Positions 22,284 through 34,475 of a DNA stretch of 64,000 nucleotides are shown here, one piece after another. Every line of letters starts with the position of its first letter. Positions within the stretch are counted from its first letter, which is position 1. The notes beneath the pieces were generated by a model. That model searched no databases, was not told the DNA's origin, and was given only the letters and a program-made list of their open reading frames with translations. The DNA is taken from assembly GCA_907165135.1 (NCBI GenBank), contig OU015566.1, positions 6,494,157-6,558,156 on the forward strand, given 5' to 3'. This stretch comes from Oikopleura dioica (lineage: Eukaryota; Chordata; Appendicularia; Copelata; Oikopleuridae). The position numbers and the translations under genes are program-made.

Positions 22284-22802
22284 CCCTCAAATAAACGCAA
22301 GTCATCGCAATTGTTTACAGGCGTAAACGAAGCTGGCTACTTCGAATGACCTCTTTTCCCTAGACTCGAGGGCCTCGAAAATATTTAACTTTCGGACACA
22401 ATTTACAGAATATTTCGGGCGTTCAAATACTTGTCGAAAGTATACAGTGTCCATGCTGCATGCGCAGATTGAAGTTCTTATACTAGAATTAAATCTGTCG
22501 GGGTTGTAAATTAAAATGTAGCTTCTTTTGAAAGTGGTGACAATTGTTTACTGGATATCCGTGAGAGTGCGCTGCTATTCAAATACAGTGCTCTGCTATT
22601 TAATCTTGATTATTGTCCCATCGTCTTTAGTAATTCGTTGAAAACCTCTTGTGTGAAGTAGAACATTTTGTCTGACACAGGTTTTATTCACCAATCTTCA
22701 TTCACGCAACCAACAATACAAAATCCAAATCTTTTTTATCAAAAAAGGGCGTCAAGAAAACTTGCCAAGATTTTGCTTCAAAAGAGAAACTACCGTTTCC
22801 TA
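22284..22802. other. Spacer, likely 5' region of the next gene
   Basis: No motif beyond the target duplication. It is probably promoter and leader of the plus-strand gene starting at 22803. Confidence 0.3.
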
Positions 22803-24784
22803 ATGTCAGAGAGCGAAGACGAAGATGAGAATTATTTTGGAGCGACTTGGGAGCACATGGGTAAGATTTTAAGACAGTTTTATTACAGAAAATTTTTCGG
22901 CTAGAATTTCTTTTGAACCCTTTTTTGTAATCTGCGGTCAAATTTCCCTGTTTCTTCCCATGTCTGAAATTGTAGATTCTGCTACTTTTCGGAACATTTT
23001 TTGACTGAAGAGATTTAGTCAATGAGGCATGCAGATTGCGGCAATTTTTCCTGCTGTCGATTTATCGCCTCAGTGAATACACAAATACTTGATAATTACT
23101 TCCGGGCGACGGGTGAAAATATTTGCAGGGACCGTCCTTTTTCGCCCACTTTTCGTTTTTCCAAGCTGCATAAATTTGATAATCAAATTCTAGGGCTCTC
23201 GAAATCGAAGATGATCCAAGAGCGATCGCTTCCTCCCATCACGCAAAAAGGGCTGATTCTCTCCCGCTCGCCGAAAATCGAAGAAATTTATGAAAAATTA
23301 CAACTGGCGGAAGAAAAGCTCAAAGAAGGAAAATCTTCCAGTCCAAATGCCGAGCGAATCAGGCATTTTCATCATGGGATTCTAGCGCTCAGAGGACTTG
23401 ATTTTGGAGAAGGGTTGAATGAGGAAGATGTTGCTGTCACTAGAAATTGGAAGCTTTCGCAATTGACGGAGGAGATTTTGAGACGAGTGAAGCTGGTGAA
23501 TGAGAATTTACGATTAGGAAAGCGGATTGTAATTTCATTCCAAGTTGATTATCTTCCTTGCTATCAGTTTGTCAAATGGACTAATGTTTGTTATTATCCG
23601 ATAAATAAAGAGCTGGTAAAAACGTTAGTCCTGTCCAAAGTGACACCCTGGCGTCGCATCAGAGAGTTATGTACCCAAGTACTTGAGCGCAATCCGCATT
23701 CTGAATTGGCACAGGTGAGCCTCAGCGCTTCAAGTAGCCTTCCCAATTGTCCTAAAACTATCGAAAGACAGTGAATATGGGCGCAAATAGAACAGAAAAA
23801 CCGCCGGGCACTTCTTTCAACAAACTTTCTGCTGACAAGAATGTCACGCACCCAAGGGGCAATTTTGAATTTCGTAGAGCTGTTTTCGATTAATATATAA
23901 ACGAAAAATAATCACCATAAGAATTATAAATTTTATATCAGTAAAGTCTTTTTATTGAGGAAAAAATGAATTTATAAAAAATATTTTTGCATATCTAACA
24001 TCATCAGTACGACTGCATAATAAGATAAAGAAATTTTTTTTAAGGAACCCCGTCAACAATTTTCCTCAAAAAAATCGAAAATTTCAAAACAGCCATATTT
24101 TGGCTTCTGAGTGTGCCTGGAAGTAAAATTTATCATAAAAACTTGTTAGGAGCACTTTTTGACCAATAAAATGTAAAATTTAAGCAAAATTGGGATTTTT
24201 TCGTCATTTTTCGTCAAAAAGTCCAAATTTCAAATACGATTTTGAGTGTGTTAGAGTCGAGATCGACCCCCAAAAATGAAGCCTCAAAATCGTTTTCTGA
24301 CCCGTAGAATCCATTTCCGGGGTCAAAATTTTGAAATTCCGAAAACAGATTTTTCGAAAATTGTTGACGAGGGGTCCTTAAATTAGTTTATAATACATCA
24401 AAACAGCTCTACGAAATCAAATATTGCCCAAGGAGTGTGTGAGATTCTTGTCAGCAGAAAATATCTTAGCGCTTTCTGGATCTTGCCAACTCCCGAATCC
24501 TCCCCGAACTTCCTCCAATTTCCTCGAGTCCACCAACAAAAACGCGTCGCGAAAAACCCCAAGGGAAGGAAGCGTCATCATCACTCCCCCACTCCACCAA
24601 CTTGGCGACAACGAGGAACTCGCTTCGTAAGACGGCATTTCCTGGTCCGCGGCAGAGCGCGTCAAATGCTTCAAATTCTAACTCAAGTTTGCGAGGGAAC
24701 TCAATGCGAGGAAAGAACAAGCGTCAGATTTTTATTTTACAGTTTTCTTACAAAAATTATCTTGATAAACGCATGTCAAGATAG
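22803..24784 (+). CDS. Multi-exon gene, unknown product
   Basis: Exon 1 (22803-22860) starts MSESEDEDENYFGATWEHM and ends G|GTAAGA in phase 1. It joins in frame an exon from 23193 (acceptor ATTCTAG) that encodes a long helical, charged region (KIEEIYEKLQLAEEKLKEG, LTEEILRRVKLVNENLRLG). That frame runs to a stop at 23774 or to a donor (CAG|GTGAGC) near 23718. Downstream, an open stretch ending at a donor TTC|GTAAGA (24626) joins 24688-24784 in frame and finishes LDKRMSR-stop. AATAAA follows at about 24888. The link between the middle and last parts is unresolved because of an inverted repeat and a MITE in the intron. No family was recognised; the helices suggest a scaffold or coiled-coil protein. 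Confidence 0.5.
23826..24462. repeat. Inverted repeat pair flanking a MITE
   Basis: About 58 bp at 23826-23885 recurs inverted at 24405-24462, sharing CTGCTGACAAGAAT and TTTCGTAGAGCTGTTTT. The pair encloses the piggyBac-type MITE. The right copy overlaps the start of a probable exon, so the left copy may be an inverted duplicate of exon sequence. Confidence 0.7.
24043..24377. mobile_element. piggyBac-type MITE, copy 2
   Basis: Flanked by TTAA (24039-24042 and 24378-24381). The termini are GGAACCCCGTCAACAATTTTC and its inverse ending GGGGTCC. It shares internal blocks with the copy at 6429-6769, such as CCATTTCCGGGGT. Length 335 bp, no coding capacity. Confidence 0.78.
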
Positions 24785-25187
24785 CGCTCCCAAAGTCGTA
24801 AATTACATTTGCTCGTCGCGGACATTGTTTTCTTCGGCGATCTGAAATTGTACAGTTTTATACCTTTTCTATCTGTATCTTCGGTTCAAATAAAGTTCAA
24901 CGAGACATATCTTTATCGATAGTTTTCTCAAGAGAACTGATGAACTCACTGTTTTTTTCTTTGAAAAGTGCGATAAAAATGCAATATTTGATGGCAAACT
25001 CAATATCGTTTACTGTCTCAGATCGTTGTTTGAATAGCTGAGGGGATAAAAGTATTATATTCAAAAATTAATGGAGGATAAGGCCCCTTTGATGGATAAA
25101 TGGAATTCGAAAGATGAAAGTCAGCAAGTATCAATATTTACATGCAAAATTAGCCTCAATACAGTTGTACTCGATCTGAATTATTGA
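24785..25187. other. Intergenic region
   Basis: It holds the AATAAA at about 24888 that probably ends the upstream gene. No other feature was seen. Confidence 0.35.
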
Positions 25188-25544
25188 ATGCCGATGATGG
25201 ATAAAAGGGATGAAAGCTATCTTCCGACAGCAATACTTTCGAGCAACGAAGAAAAAGCGAAACATGAACTTTTTGACTTTCTTGAGTTTTTTTTCTTTCA
25301 CTGCTTCGGCTTTTTACGCCTCGCTCCCGGGCTGGGATGTGAAAAGGGATGGAGGAAGATTTTGGGCTCTCACTTGACTTTTAGTTTTCGAGATATTGAG
25401 TAAAAATAGAAAGAAGAGGCTAATTTCGTACGAAAAATTGAGAGCCCTGATAGCACAGTTGATCAGCAAGCCAAGCTTTACGAAAAGTACCCTGAGCTGA
25501 TGCGATTCGTTCTTGGCGGAAATGGATTTTACTCGAAGAAATAA
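25188..25544 (+). CDS. Two-exon gene, unknown product (100 aa)
   Basis: The model is join(25188..25399, 25454..25544), 303 nt, exactly 101 codons. A 54 nt intron has a GA|GTAAAA donor and a CTGATAG|C acceptor in matching phase 2. It starts MPMMDKRDESYLP and ends ELMRFVLGGNGFYSKK-stop. The middle has a Phe-rich hydrophobic run that could be a membrane segment. I do not recognise the family. Confidence 0.5.
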
Positions 25545-25747
25545 TTGGTTTTAACGTATTCTGCTCTTATTGAATAAAATCTTTCAGAGACCATAAAACT
25601 CGTTATTCTTAGAGAAAATATTGAATTTAATCTTCAGGTGTTTATGATTTTCTGAGTATATTTTTAGTACGAGACTTCCTGAAGACAATCGATATAAGTA
25701 TCACATATATAATTTTAATAAGTTCACGAGAAACATGACTTCCTTAC

Positions 25748-28060
25748 CTTGACAGATAATTGATTAACATTCTGATGAGTCATCAGCGGCGTCGTTGGCT
25801 TCGTCGATCTAGTCGAGTTACCTGCAATACTTGCCTCTTTACTCCCCAACGTCTGCGCATCCGATCCCCTTTTTAGTTGCGACATAACTTGATCGAAGCA
25901 CTAGAATGTTCAATTAATCAAATCCTGTCAAGCAACTCCCAAAACATTCAATTTTCCTAACCTTTTTCGGAGTGGTAGACATGACATGTCGGGCCACTGA
26001 AGTCGGTCGCTGAATTCCCCGAGTTTCGAAATCCGGCTCGAGTATATTGTCCAGCCGATTCATCAAATATGCCTAAAACGAAGAAATATAAGCAGTTTTT
26101 TTAACATTTCAGGCACGTTCGTAAAATAAATATAAAAGTGTGATTCAATGGGCTTGTCTAACCGCGCCCTGACCGCGGTTGAGTTTGGCGGGAAGATTAT
26201 CGAATCCGGCTCTGTAGAGCGTGTCTTTTCAAACTGAGGAAGTTTACCTGGTATTGATCTTCATCGCTCAGCGACGGCTGGCCCATTCGCGACTTTCCGG
26301 AGTTCTGTATTCATTCAAATATCCGATTAACTCGATTTTCTTGCACTTCATTTTATTGATTTCAGAACTCAATCTGCGCTCGTTGTCGTTCCTCAATGAC
26401 CCCCGGCGGAAGATTCGTAGAAGAAGGAAACGGACTCGGTTTGGACGAGAGGAGCGGATGAACCAAAGCCTGAAAATAAACCGGTTCCATTTTCACGGAA
26501 CAACTAGTGCCAAAACATTATGTGTTCGACCCGCTGGACGAGGTCGGCGTTTAGGACGTCCGGTCGCACTCTCGTTAGTTTTTCAACCGCGGAAGCCGAT
26601 TTTCAAACCATGCGTCGGCCGGAGACCGTGGCACGCTTTGACTTCTCTAAAATCTTTTGCTTGCTTAGAGTGAGAGTTATCAAAACTGCTTTACAGGGCA
26701 CTACTGGTCCTTTATCCACCTCGGTTCTTAACAAGAAGGCGCCCTTGAATGACTGATTACCTGCTGCTCGTTATCGCCTGTTTGATAAGTTTGCCGACGG
26801 CCAATAAGCTTTCGGACCATTGTCTCGTCTTGGAGTTCTTCTGATTCGGGGTTCAACATCGAATTAGTTAAAATTGGCAGTTTTATGATTGTTTTTCAAT
26901 CCCATTCCTAATCCGTCGAGGCGCATTTCCTCGAGGATGCCTTGAAAATCCAGCGCTCCTAGATTTACTCCGTGAGCGTAGAGATCACGGAGGCCTTGAT
27001 GTATCTGTTCCCGGACGAGCTCATCCTCAAAAGCCGCTTAGTGGTGTTCTATTACTGTAACTAAGCAACTAACTAAGCATGAGATAATTCAGTCCTGTTT
27101 TCGCAAAAATTGAATTTTCAACTATTTGACACTTTTTTCTGGGTCAATAATCGGGTTTTTCAAGTTCAATTTTAATTTTGAAATCATACCTTTGCTTCCC
27201 AGCCGTAGGGATGAGCAAAGCGAATCGTAATGTTGAGCTGTCCTCTAAACTGCTTGTGCTTGAGCAGTTCTTTCTCCACCCTAGGTGAATGGATAAGCCA
27301 GTCCGTAGATATCTATCACTGTACCTGATAAGATTCAAGAGGCTCTGAGCTGTTGTCGAAAGTGGGCTTGAGGACATGATAATGTCCACGTTCAGCTAAA
27401 TTATTTATCAACAGCCTGTAAAAACTACTGTCTGATATTGCGCTGGAATTCATTTAGGTCAAATACTAGAAAAAACAGCAAGAATGTCTGTTAGACATAA
27501 AAAGATAAAATCCTTATTTTGATTTTTGTCTATTAATCTACGTTTTCAACCTATTTTAACCCCAAAAATGACTGTAAAAAGCTGTCTGTAGCGAAAAAAT
27601 ATACCTCGATAGCTTCTACATGCGGAACACGTGACTCCCAATCTGAACGAGAAGGCTTGAAAAGTGATTATTGAAAAGTAGCTTACCTGATTTCATCAAG
27701 TCGTAGACGAACATCTGAGCCGCGGAGTCGTTCTTGCCACCAATGCACCTGCTGCGAAAAAGAACGTGCTCACGGTCGGTGAACAGGTCCACATATGAGA
27801 TTTCGGTTTTGACGACTGCCAGCGTCGCAGATTTATTGTCTTAGGGTTACAATTAGTTTCAAGCTGAAAAACAGCTCAATGCAAAGACGTCTCTTAGTTC
27901 GACCTTGAACAAAAATACACTTCGAGAACATCAATTATCAACATCGTATATTTTTCAATCGACGATCCCGAAATTACTGTTTGTTCATCCTACCTGGATC
28001 GAGGAAGAGCTTTGAGTAGACGTTCTCGCTCCAGCTCCTACAATTTCCTCCGCTTAGTTC
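25748..28060 (-). CDS. Multi-exon gene, unknown product (partial model)
   Basis: Well-supported exons are about 27687-27839 (51 residues, including VVKTEISYVDLFTDREHVLF), about 27365-27410 plus about 27190-27270 (LLNLIRVEKELLKHKQ then NITIRFAHPYGWEAK), an exon ending at 26761 (RKLIGRRQTYQTGDNEQQ), 25962-26072 (37 codons, AYLMNRLDNILEPDFETRG) and 25748-25900 (LKRGSDAQTLGSKEAS). Several junctions are canonical GT-AG with matching phase. Around 26240-26480 two overlapping frames both look protein-like, and near 26920 only a GA-AG junction fits, so the complete transcript cannot be fixed. No domain was recognised; the first and last exons are not defined. Confidence 0.55.
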
Positions 28061-29651
28061 ACCGGTCGTTGCTTCCAGCTCCCTAAAGTTCAAGTTGGCT
28101 ACTGATCAAAATGCTCCTGCTCAATGGTTGTATTCCGGAAGGAGTTTTCAACCAAGAGCGTTGACAAGCGCGGGTTCGATTATGCGCTTCATTATGGAAA
28201 CAATTCAGAGTCATGTCCGTTTCTAATAGCCACTGAAGCTGGGTGGCTTTCAAGGAACTTCAAATCTGACAGCTATTGCGAAAGAAAATATTTCGAACGG
28301 CGAAACACGTCAGGTTTCGATTCTTTTATTGCTCAACTCAATTTCCATGTCGACGCTCATTTGCCAGGAAAAATAATTTCATTTGAATAAATTGAACATT
28401 AGCCGCAATTCAAAAAATCGTGACTTGGATTCGAAAAAACGTGAATAAATACTAGCAGTTGTTTTAGAAAAAAAATGGAAGGAAAGTGCTATCTTAGTAC
28501 TCGTTAGTTGCGTCCCTTTGTTGACACCGGCCGACAAATCCGGATACAGGAACCTTCTACCGGTAGAAATTCACGACCATACAACATCCCTTTTTTGACC
28601 GCAGCGTTTTGACCGTCCCTGATTCACCCTGCCCAGGATTGTTGCGAAATTACCAAAAAATAAAGCAAAAAACGATTATCTATTTTAGTTCCTTCTTTAG
28701 CAGAAGAATCAACTCAATGTTAATCAAGGAGAATTAATAAACTTAATCCTCTGTTAGCAAAAAGGATAAGACATTCTCGGTACGGTTTTAGCCCGCGTAT
28801 CGGCTCTAGTGATAAGGAGGTTTCTTGAGTTTAGGAGAAAAATAGAGAACTTACTGTTGCTGCAAATCTTGAACTTGCTCTTGTGGTATGAACTCCTGTT
28901 GTTGTGTCTAAAATCTTCCTTGAAAATCAACACTTTTTCTCGTTTCTTACCGGGGTCAAATTTAATTTCTTTCTGAGCTTTTTGAACATCTTCTGATCTC
29001 TGTATCTCTCTCTTTCCTTAGTACAGGACTAGCTAATTTTTCAAAAAAGGCTCGAAAAAAAGAAGCGTGCTTTCTCAAACTTGCTTTGAGAGAGTAAATT
29101 ATTGAGCAAGGAAGAGGACTGGTTTAAAATTCAAGCTGTTGAAAAATCAAGCTAATTGAAAATTCTAGCTTTCTTTCTAAAACCAAAACCAAGTGCGCTA
29201 AAAGTGATGAGATGATCCATTCAGGGATTAATTTATGCATTAGATCAATATTAAAGAACCCCCGTTCGATTAAAATTGAAGTACTTCCGATCCAAGCTTG
29301 TTTACTGTAATGAATCGGGCTGAAAACTGCTTGAACTTTGATGCACCACACCCTTCTAAAGAAAACTTCTACCGGGAAGGATTGAGGGCCCAACCAAGGG
29401 TCTTCTGGTAACCCGCAACAAATTTCTAACCAGACAACAACATCGTAAGTAATCCGCTTTACGGGCGAGCTTAGTCGAAACCATAAATCGCTGAAAATGC
29501 CTCTCAGACTTCAGGTAAAAAATCGGCTCTTTTCTGAAATGACACGCCCTTGGTTCGGGTCGTTTTCTACTACTTTCGATCATTTACTCGAAAACGCTTT
29601 TATTTGACAAAAAAGTATATATATCTTAAAATAAAAACAGCAAAGTGATAA
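28061..29651. other. Intergenic region
   Basis: Short open frames on both strands (for example 28124-28390 plus and 29124-29583 minus) lack splice support and motifs. I see no repeat of note. Confidence 0.35.
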
Positions 29652-30442
29652 TTATTGAGTAGTGAGGATGAACATAAAATATCCATCAACAGGGTTGTCA
29701 TTTTTCAGGTGAAAGAAGACGACTTCGCCAGCATCTCCAAGTTCGACGTTTTCAAAGTTGGTCATTGAGAAGTTGGGATCGGTCATATTCATTCCACCAC
29801 ATTTCTTATTGTCGTTAATCGCCAAATATTCGTGTCCACAGCTGGTCATGTCGGTAGTTAGGTCTTATATCGGGTTAAATTGTTTGTTTTGGGCCTCGCA
29901 ATGCATCACATTTTAACCCTTTACTGTAATTTCAGTGCTATTTGCGTTGAAGAAGAAACTCGTCGACGCGACAAAGATCTTCTCGTCCTTCTTTGGGATA
30001 AGTTTGAGGTGGCAGTCGCTGACGGGGATATCAGAATCGCCCGACATAACGACCTGCATTTCTTCTTGAGCGAGAATTTGTCCTTCTGCGTTGAAGAGGT
30101 TTGGCGACCTTGATTGAAGAATAATAGCTTTGATAGCAGTGGGATAAAACTTATGCGATCACAAACATGTTGTCTTGGGCACCAGGAAATTTCTCGGCAT
30201 CCCAATCTTCGTCTCCGACAAAAAAGTGAGCAGGCTTTTCAGCACTTGACTTTGGTTGGCAAACATTAGTGTATGGCTTTAAATGTTCAAATTGTATTCT
30301 CATCAAATTATATTTTTGATAAGAAAGTAAGTTGGAACATTTCCTGCTTGAGTCTATGTCCATGGCCAGTTAAAAATTTCACGAGAAAAAAAATTCCGAC
30401 AACAAGAATGCCGATTATGGCTCCGACGACTTTTTTATGCAT
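29652..30442 (-). CDS. Single-pass membrane protein with a CUB-like domain (212 aa)
   Basis: The model is complement(join(29652..29863, 29918..30108, 30167..30298, 30339..30442)), 639 nt, exactly 213 codons, with GT-AG introns of 40-58 nt. It begins MHKKVVGAIIGILVVGIFFL, a short basic cytoplasmic end followed by a signal anchor (type II topology). The outside part has a Cys-containing stretch and then a CUB-like fold: SDCHLKLIP, then CGHEYLAIND and KKCGG, ending GYFMFILTTQ. CUB domains mediate extracellular binding. It lies 167 bp downstream of the sulfotransferase gene on the same strand, which would suit a shared operon in a larvacean (inference). It may act at the cell surface or Golgi. 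Partner unknown. Confidence 0.75.
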
Positions 30443-30608
30443 TTTCTCTTTTGTAAAAATCAACTAAAAGCATTCTTGCTCAACTTACTTATAAATATGC
30501 GTTCTAGAGACAGTTGACTAAAATCTGGTTTATTACCGCTAAAGGGTTAAATAATCAATTGTTGTGCAGTGACGAATGTATGAATTTGGAGAATTGTTCT
30601 TGCTAGAG

Positions 30609-32190
30609 TCAGTTTCTGTTCCATCCGAAGTCTTGGTTGATTTTCTTGAAGAATGCGTTGTTGTAGATGTAGAAGAACTGCTTGAGTTTCTTCCTCAAAT
30701 TGGTCGAAATCGGCGGATGCTCCCGACCCTTGCTCTAAAATGAAAATTAACGTGAGTCTGTTCCTCACCGCGGCGAAACAACTTCTGCTAGATCCTTCCT
30801 CCCCCGATCGAGTCAAAAGTGGTGCTTAGCCGCAACGACAAAAAAAAATACGCAGCACAAAGTTACCTTATTCAAACATTTTGGACGGCCAGGGCCCTTT
30901 CCGTTATTCATGCAATAGAAACCGCGAGTTGAGTTGAAATAGAACTCCGACTCGTCCACCAGATTTGGCAGCTCTAGGAAATCTTCCACTTTTTGAACAC
31001 TAAAAAGCAATTTATAATTTATTTATTGAAAATATTTATTCGGTTAAAATTGAATAATCAATAATTGAAATTATTAAAAAATATTTGTTCAATTTATAAA
31101 AGAAGTCTGTTATGGTTTCTTTTTATACAGCTCGTTAATTTTACCTCTTCCAAGGATATTCCACGAGTTCATTTGCATCAATCACCAAAATCCTTCCTCT
31201 GAAAAGCTAAAACTCTTATTTAACTTTTAGCTCTAAATTTAACCCTAACCCTGTGCCAGTTTCTATACCACTTGAGATAGATGCTGGTCCTCACAGCACT
31301 ATGATGTCGGTTCACTCTTCCTCCTCGGTTCAAAATTCGATCTTCTAACGTTTCAGATGGCGGTGGCAGCCCCTTTTTGACTCGGTTCTCCAAGATTTGC
31401 GCCCAGCTTGACACTATTCGGTCGACGGGGTCGCGAACGACAAGAATGATCTTGTCTGGGCGCAAAAAATTGAGCTACTGTGGTCTCCCCGCCACGTTGC
31501 GATTTGTAATTTTGGTGAAAAAAAGTAAACGAGTAATCATTTTTCGCGCCCCCTTGATGGAGTTGTCGATGTAGCCCTTGTTCATCAGCTCTTTGAGTCG
31601 GTTTGGAGCATCAGCGCTATAATTATTAAGTCATCCGGAGACTCTAGCTTTTTGACAAAATTGGAGAGCTAGGCCAAATAAGAATGACCTAGAAAAATTT
31701 TTATTCTTTATGAGAAATTTAGTTTTTATGGTTTTTGAAAATTTACCTTATAAAATAACCAGGAGTCTTTTCCATGGTCACCTGACTAGGCAGACTGAGA
31801 GGCATTTGTTGACGATACCAAGTCGTTCCTTTTTGGAAATTTTCCTTGTCGTTGAAGAAGTGAATTTCGCGCTCTAGGTGCCGAATAAAGAGTCATTTTA
31901 CGGTGGGATTTAACGTCACCTGCGTGTACGATCTGAGGATGAAGACCGCAAAACTGCAGCAAAGCTCTTGTTCCGCATTTGCGTACGCCAACAATTATTG
32001 CTGAAGATTAGATTTTTTGAACATGCAAGCTTCTTTTTAACCCCTTGCCGTAGCTCAACCAAAAAATTGGTGAAACAAAAATCTTGTTTATCACCTTTTG
32101 GGAAGCGCTTTTCGGAGATATCAGAGTACTCATTTACAGCGTATTCTTCATATTCCTCGTCACCGTACTTTTCGGAGATTACGAAGCATT
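30609..32190 (-). CDS. Heparan sulfate 3-O-sulfotransferase (HS3ST-like)
   Basis: The model is complement(join(30609..30734, 30867..30999, 31145..31198, 31251..31455, 31531..31616, 31747..31873, 31920..32000, 32095..about 32190)). It transfers sulfate from PAPS to the 3-OH of glucosamine in heparan sulfate, in the Golgi. The 5' PAPS loop reads AIIVGVRKCGTRALL (the family usually has KGGT), followed by EREIHFFND, VTMEKTPGYF, the 3' PAPS motif VVRDPVDRIVSSW, VQKVEDFLEL and GFYC...KC, then SKGREHPPI and a Trp near the C-terminus, all in family order. One junction (31198/31251) fits only a non-canonical or 28 nt intron. The N-terminal anchor is probably near 32422 (MLLALLFSFLIF), but the connecting splice is unresolved. 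Confidence 0.88.
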
Positions 32191-32422
32191 TATTTTAATA
32201 TTTTGGTTTTGAATGGTATCAACGCCAAGGAGTTAGATAAAACCAAACTCATGACGAAAATTACTGATAAAAACTGCTCTTATCATTTTTCGCTACTCAA
32301 AACGCGGCTATTTGGGTACAAAATTGATGATTTCGTAATTTTTCCTCAGATTCATCGGCTTTTTCTCTGCCCTCAACTTCTCTTTCAAAAATTAGGAATG
32401 AAAAAAGCAAGGCAAGAAGCAT

Positions 32423-33315
32423 TTGGAATAGAAAGCGAAAAAGAGCGAATTGAATGTTTTGGGCCGGTAGTGAAAGATGCGCCAAAGAATACAACTGTTG
32501 AACTTGAACGAGCCGCGAGTTTGCGCTTCCAACATCAAAGGGAAGGACAGAGTCAACAAGGGATGAGGAATGGACACACACATATAAAATAGCTTGTGGC
32601 TGGAATCATCAATTTTAATTTTTTGGTTAGCCCTAGGGTTAGGGTTAGGGTTGGGTTCAATCAGCAAGTACCAATGGGTGGCCGTCCAAACACTGTAAAT
32701 TTCATATTAATAAATTCAATTTGGTGAGCAAACGAAAAAATATGTATATTATTAATGAAAAAACTTTCTTATGGTTTTTATGTCAAAAACTGTATCAAAC
32801 AGAAAACGCTTAACATTGATGGCCACTTAATAAATCCCTTCCAGCTGAAAATAATAAAGGCCATTATCCCCATATTTTGACGACCCGTACTTCCGATAAT
32901 AAATCCAATGTCGAGATATTTTTTCGCGCGCTCATTTAATCCCCTGATGTTCCTTCTTTGCCTTTTTAAAAGCTGTTAAATTGATACGAGTAATTCTTGG
33001 TGAATTCGAATTTTAAGACCGTTTAGTTTGTATTTAGAAAATAAGCAAAAGAAGATCTTAAATTGGTCACCTGAAGATGGGCGATTAAAGTTCCAGAGAT
33101 CGGTCAGGTCCCTCTTTCCGGTGACACGTGCGCCGAAATTTCGGTGGTGTCAACACCAGTTGATCGATGGTGGAGGTGCCGCGGTCTGGCGCAAAACCAA
33201 ACAGATGCACATTCGTTTGCCCAAGAAATATACTTTTCGTGATTTATAAATAGCCAATTATGGCAAAACATCTTATTTTCGGTGTTCAATCTTATTTTCA
33301 TCAAATTTTAATGAA
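32423..33315. other. Intergenic region with a short TTAGGG tract
   Basis: TAGGGTTAGGGTTAGGGTT lies at about 32634-32652. Open frames at 33028-33304 on both strands are GC-richer but I could not assign a strand or splice sites. Confidence 0.35.
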
Positions 33316-33379
33316 GTGACACCCTTATTTTCACTTCAAAATAATGGTTCTTTGTCCGACTGAAAATAAGGGTGTCACT
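33316..33379. repeat. Short hairpin element, AGTGACACCCTTATTTT type
   Basis: The ends AGTGACACCCTTATTTTC and its inverse enclose about 30 bp. A related hairpin lies at 38362-38431, and single arms occur near 39307 and 63972. Confidence 0.6.
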
Positions 33380-33857
33380 AAAGAAAATTTGAAAGTTTGG
33401 GTTTCTTGAGAGTCAGGATTAAGGAGGTAGAAACAGCTTTCTCGATTTTGGACTGCTGCTACATAAAAGAAAGTATAAGATTTATTTATGTTCACGGAAT
33501 TTCCTCATAAATGTTCCTAGAAAAAGGGTTGAGCTTAACAAAAATGTGAATGAAATTTGTTTAACTATCAGGGGACTCGAGATATTCTTGTTTGAAAATT
33601 GGCGAAAATCGAGAATTTCGGAGAGATGAGCTGCTTCTGAGCCCGCTTACTCAAAAAATTGATGACTAAAACCAATTTTGAGGGAGATGTTCCTAGATCT
33701 AAGATGTATCTATCTAAATATGAAGAGAAAAATTGAAAATGTAAGATTCTCTTGTCTGTAGCGCTGGTCAAAAATCGTCTTTTTTCGAAAAAAGCTGTTT
33801 CTACCCCCTTAATGATCCCTTTCTTTTGGTTATTAAAATTTTCCAGGAAAGTTAAGG

Positions 33858-34081
33858 GTATCATCGGCTTTTGCTTTGATTTGTTGGCAGCTCTGTCTGT
33901 CGGATTAAGACACCCAAGATCATCGTTAAGAATTTCGTCGGCGGGATCTAAAATAAAAAATGAGCCTAATCCGATTGGCAATAATTCTTTCACGCGCTCA
34001 ACTGCCCACTCGATTTTGGTGTAAACTTCTCACCAGCTGGTCAAAGCCGCCGCTACTCAAGGCGAAGGTGAATTTCAAGAT
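33858..34081 (-). CDS. Candidate two-exon fragment, unknown
   Basis: An exon 34034-34081, bounded by CACAG and GTGAGA, encodes KFTFALSSGGFDQL. In phase it can join 33858-33947 (acceptor TTTTAG), reading PPTKFLTMILGVLIRQTEL to a stop. Another frame of the second exon is open for longer (to about 33568), so this is tentative. Confidence 0.25.
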
Positions 34082-34234
34082 CTGTGATTATAAAAATTAT
34101 AATTTATGTGTAGGGAAATGCGAGCATGTGAGAAAAAGGAAAGTTGCGTTGAGACATTCTGCGGTTTTTCGATGGCTAGAATTAAGGAGATATTAGAAGA
34201 ATGATACACAGTTACGAGTTGATATGATACCTCA

Positions 34235-34475
34235 ATAATTTATTGATAAATTACTGAGCCCTCAATTCTTAAATCAACTCTCTTTTGGTCATTTTCAGAA
34301 GTTTTAGGGACAATCTTATAACAGGTATTCAATACTTGCGATAAATGATATTTCGTTTAGTAAATACCTTCCATAAAATTGCCTTTTATACTTCTGAAAA
34401 TGACAAAAAAAGAGTTGATTTTCGAATTGAAGGCTCAGTATTACTGAGTCAGTAATTTGTCAATAAACTGATTTG
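34235..34475. repeat. Inverted-repeat element
   Basis: About 75 bp arms share AATTTATTGATAAATTACTGA and TCATTTTCAGAAGT in inverse orientation around a central spacer of about 90 bp. MITE-like, non-coding. Confidence 0.65.

Noticed and set aside
31199-31250. TTAGGG-like sequence in the sulfotransferase intron considered as a telomere insertion
   Set aside because: Only two degenerate units; too short to separate from chance.
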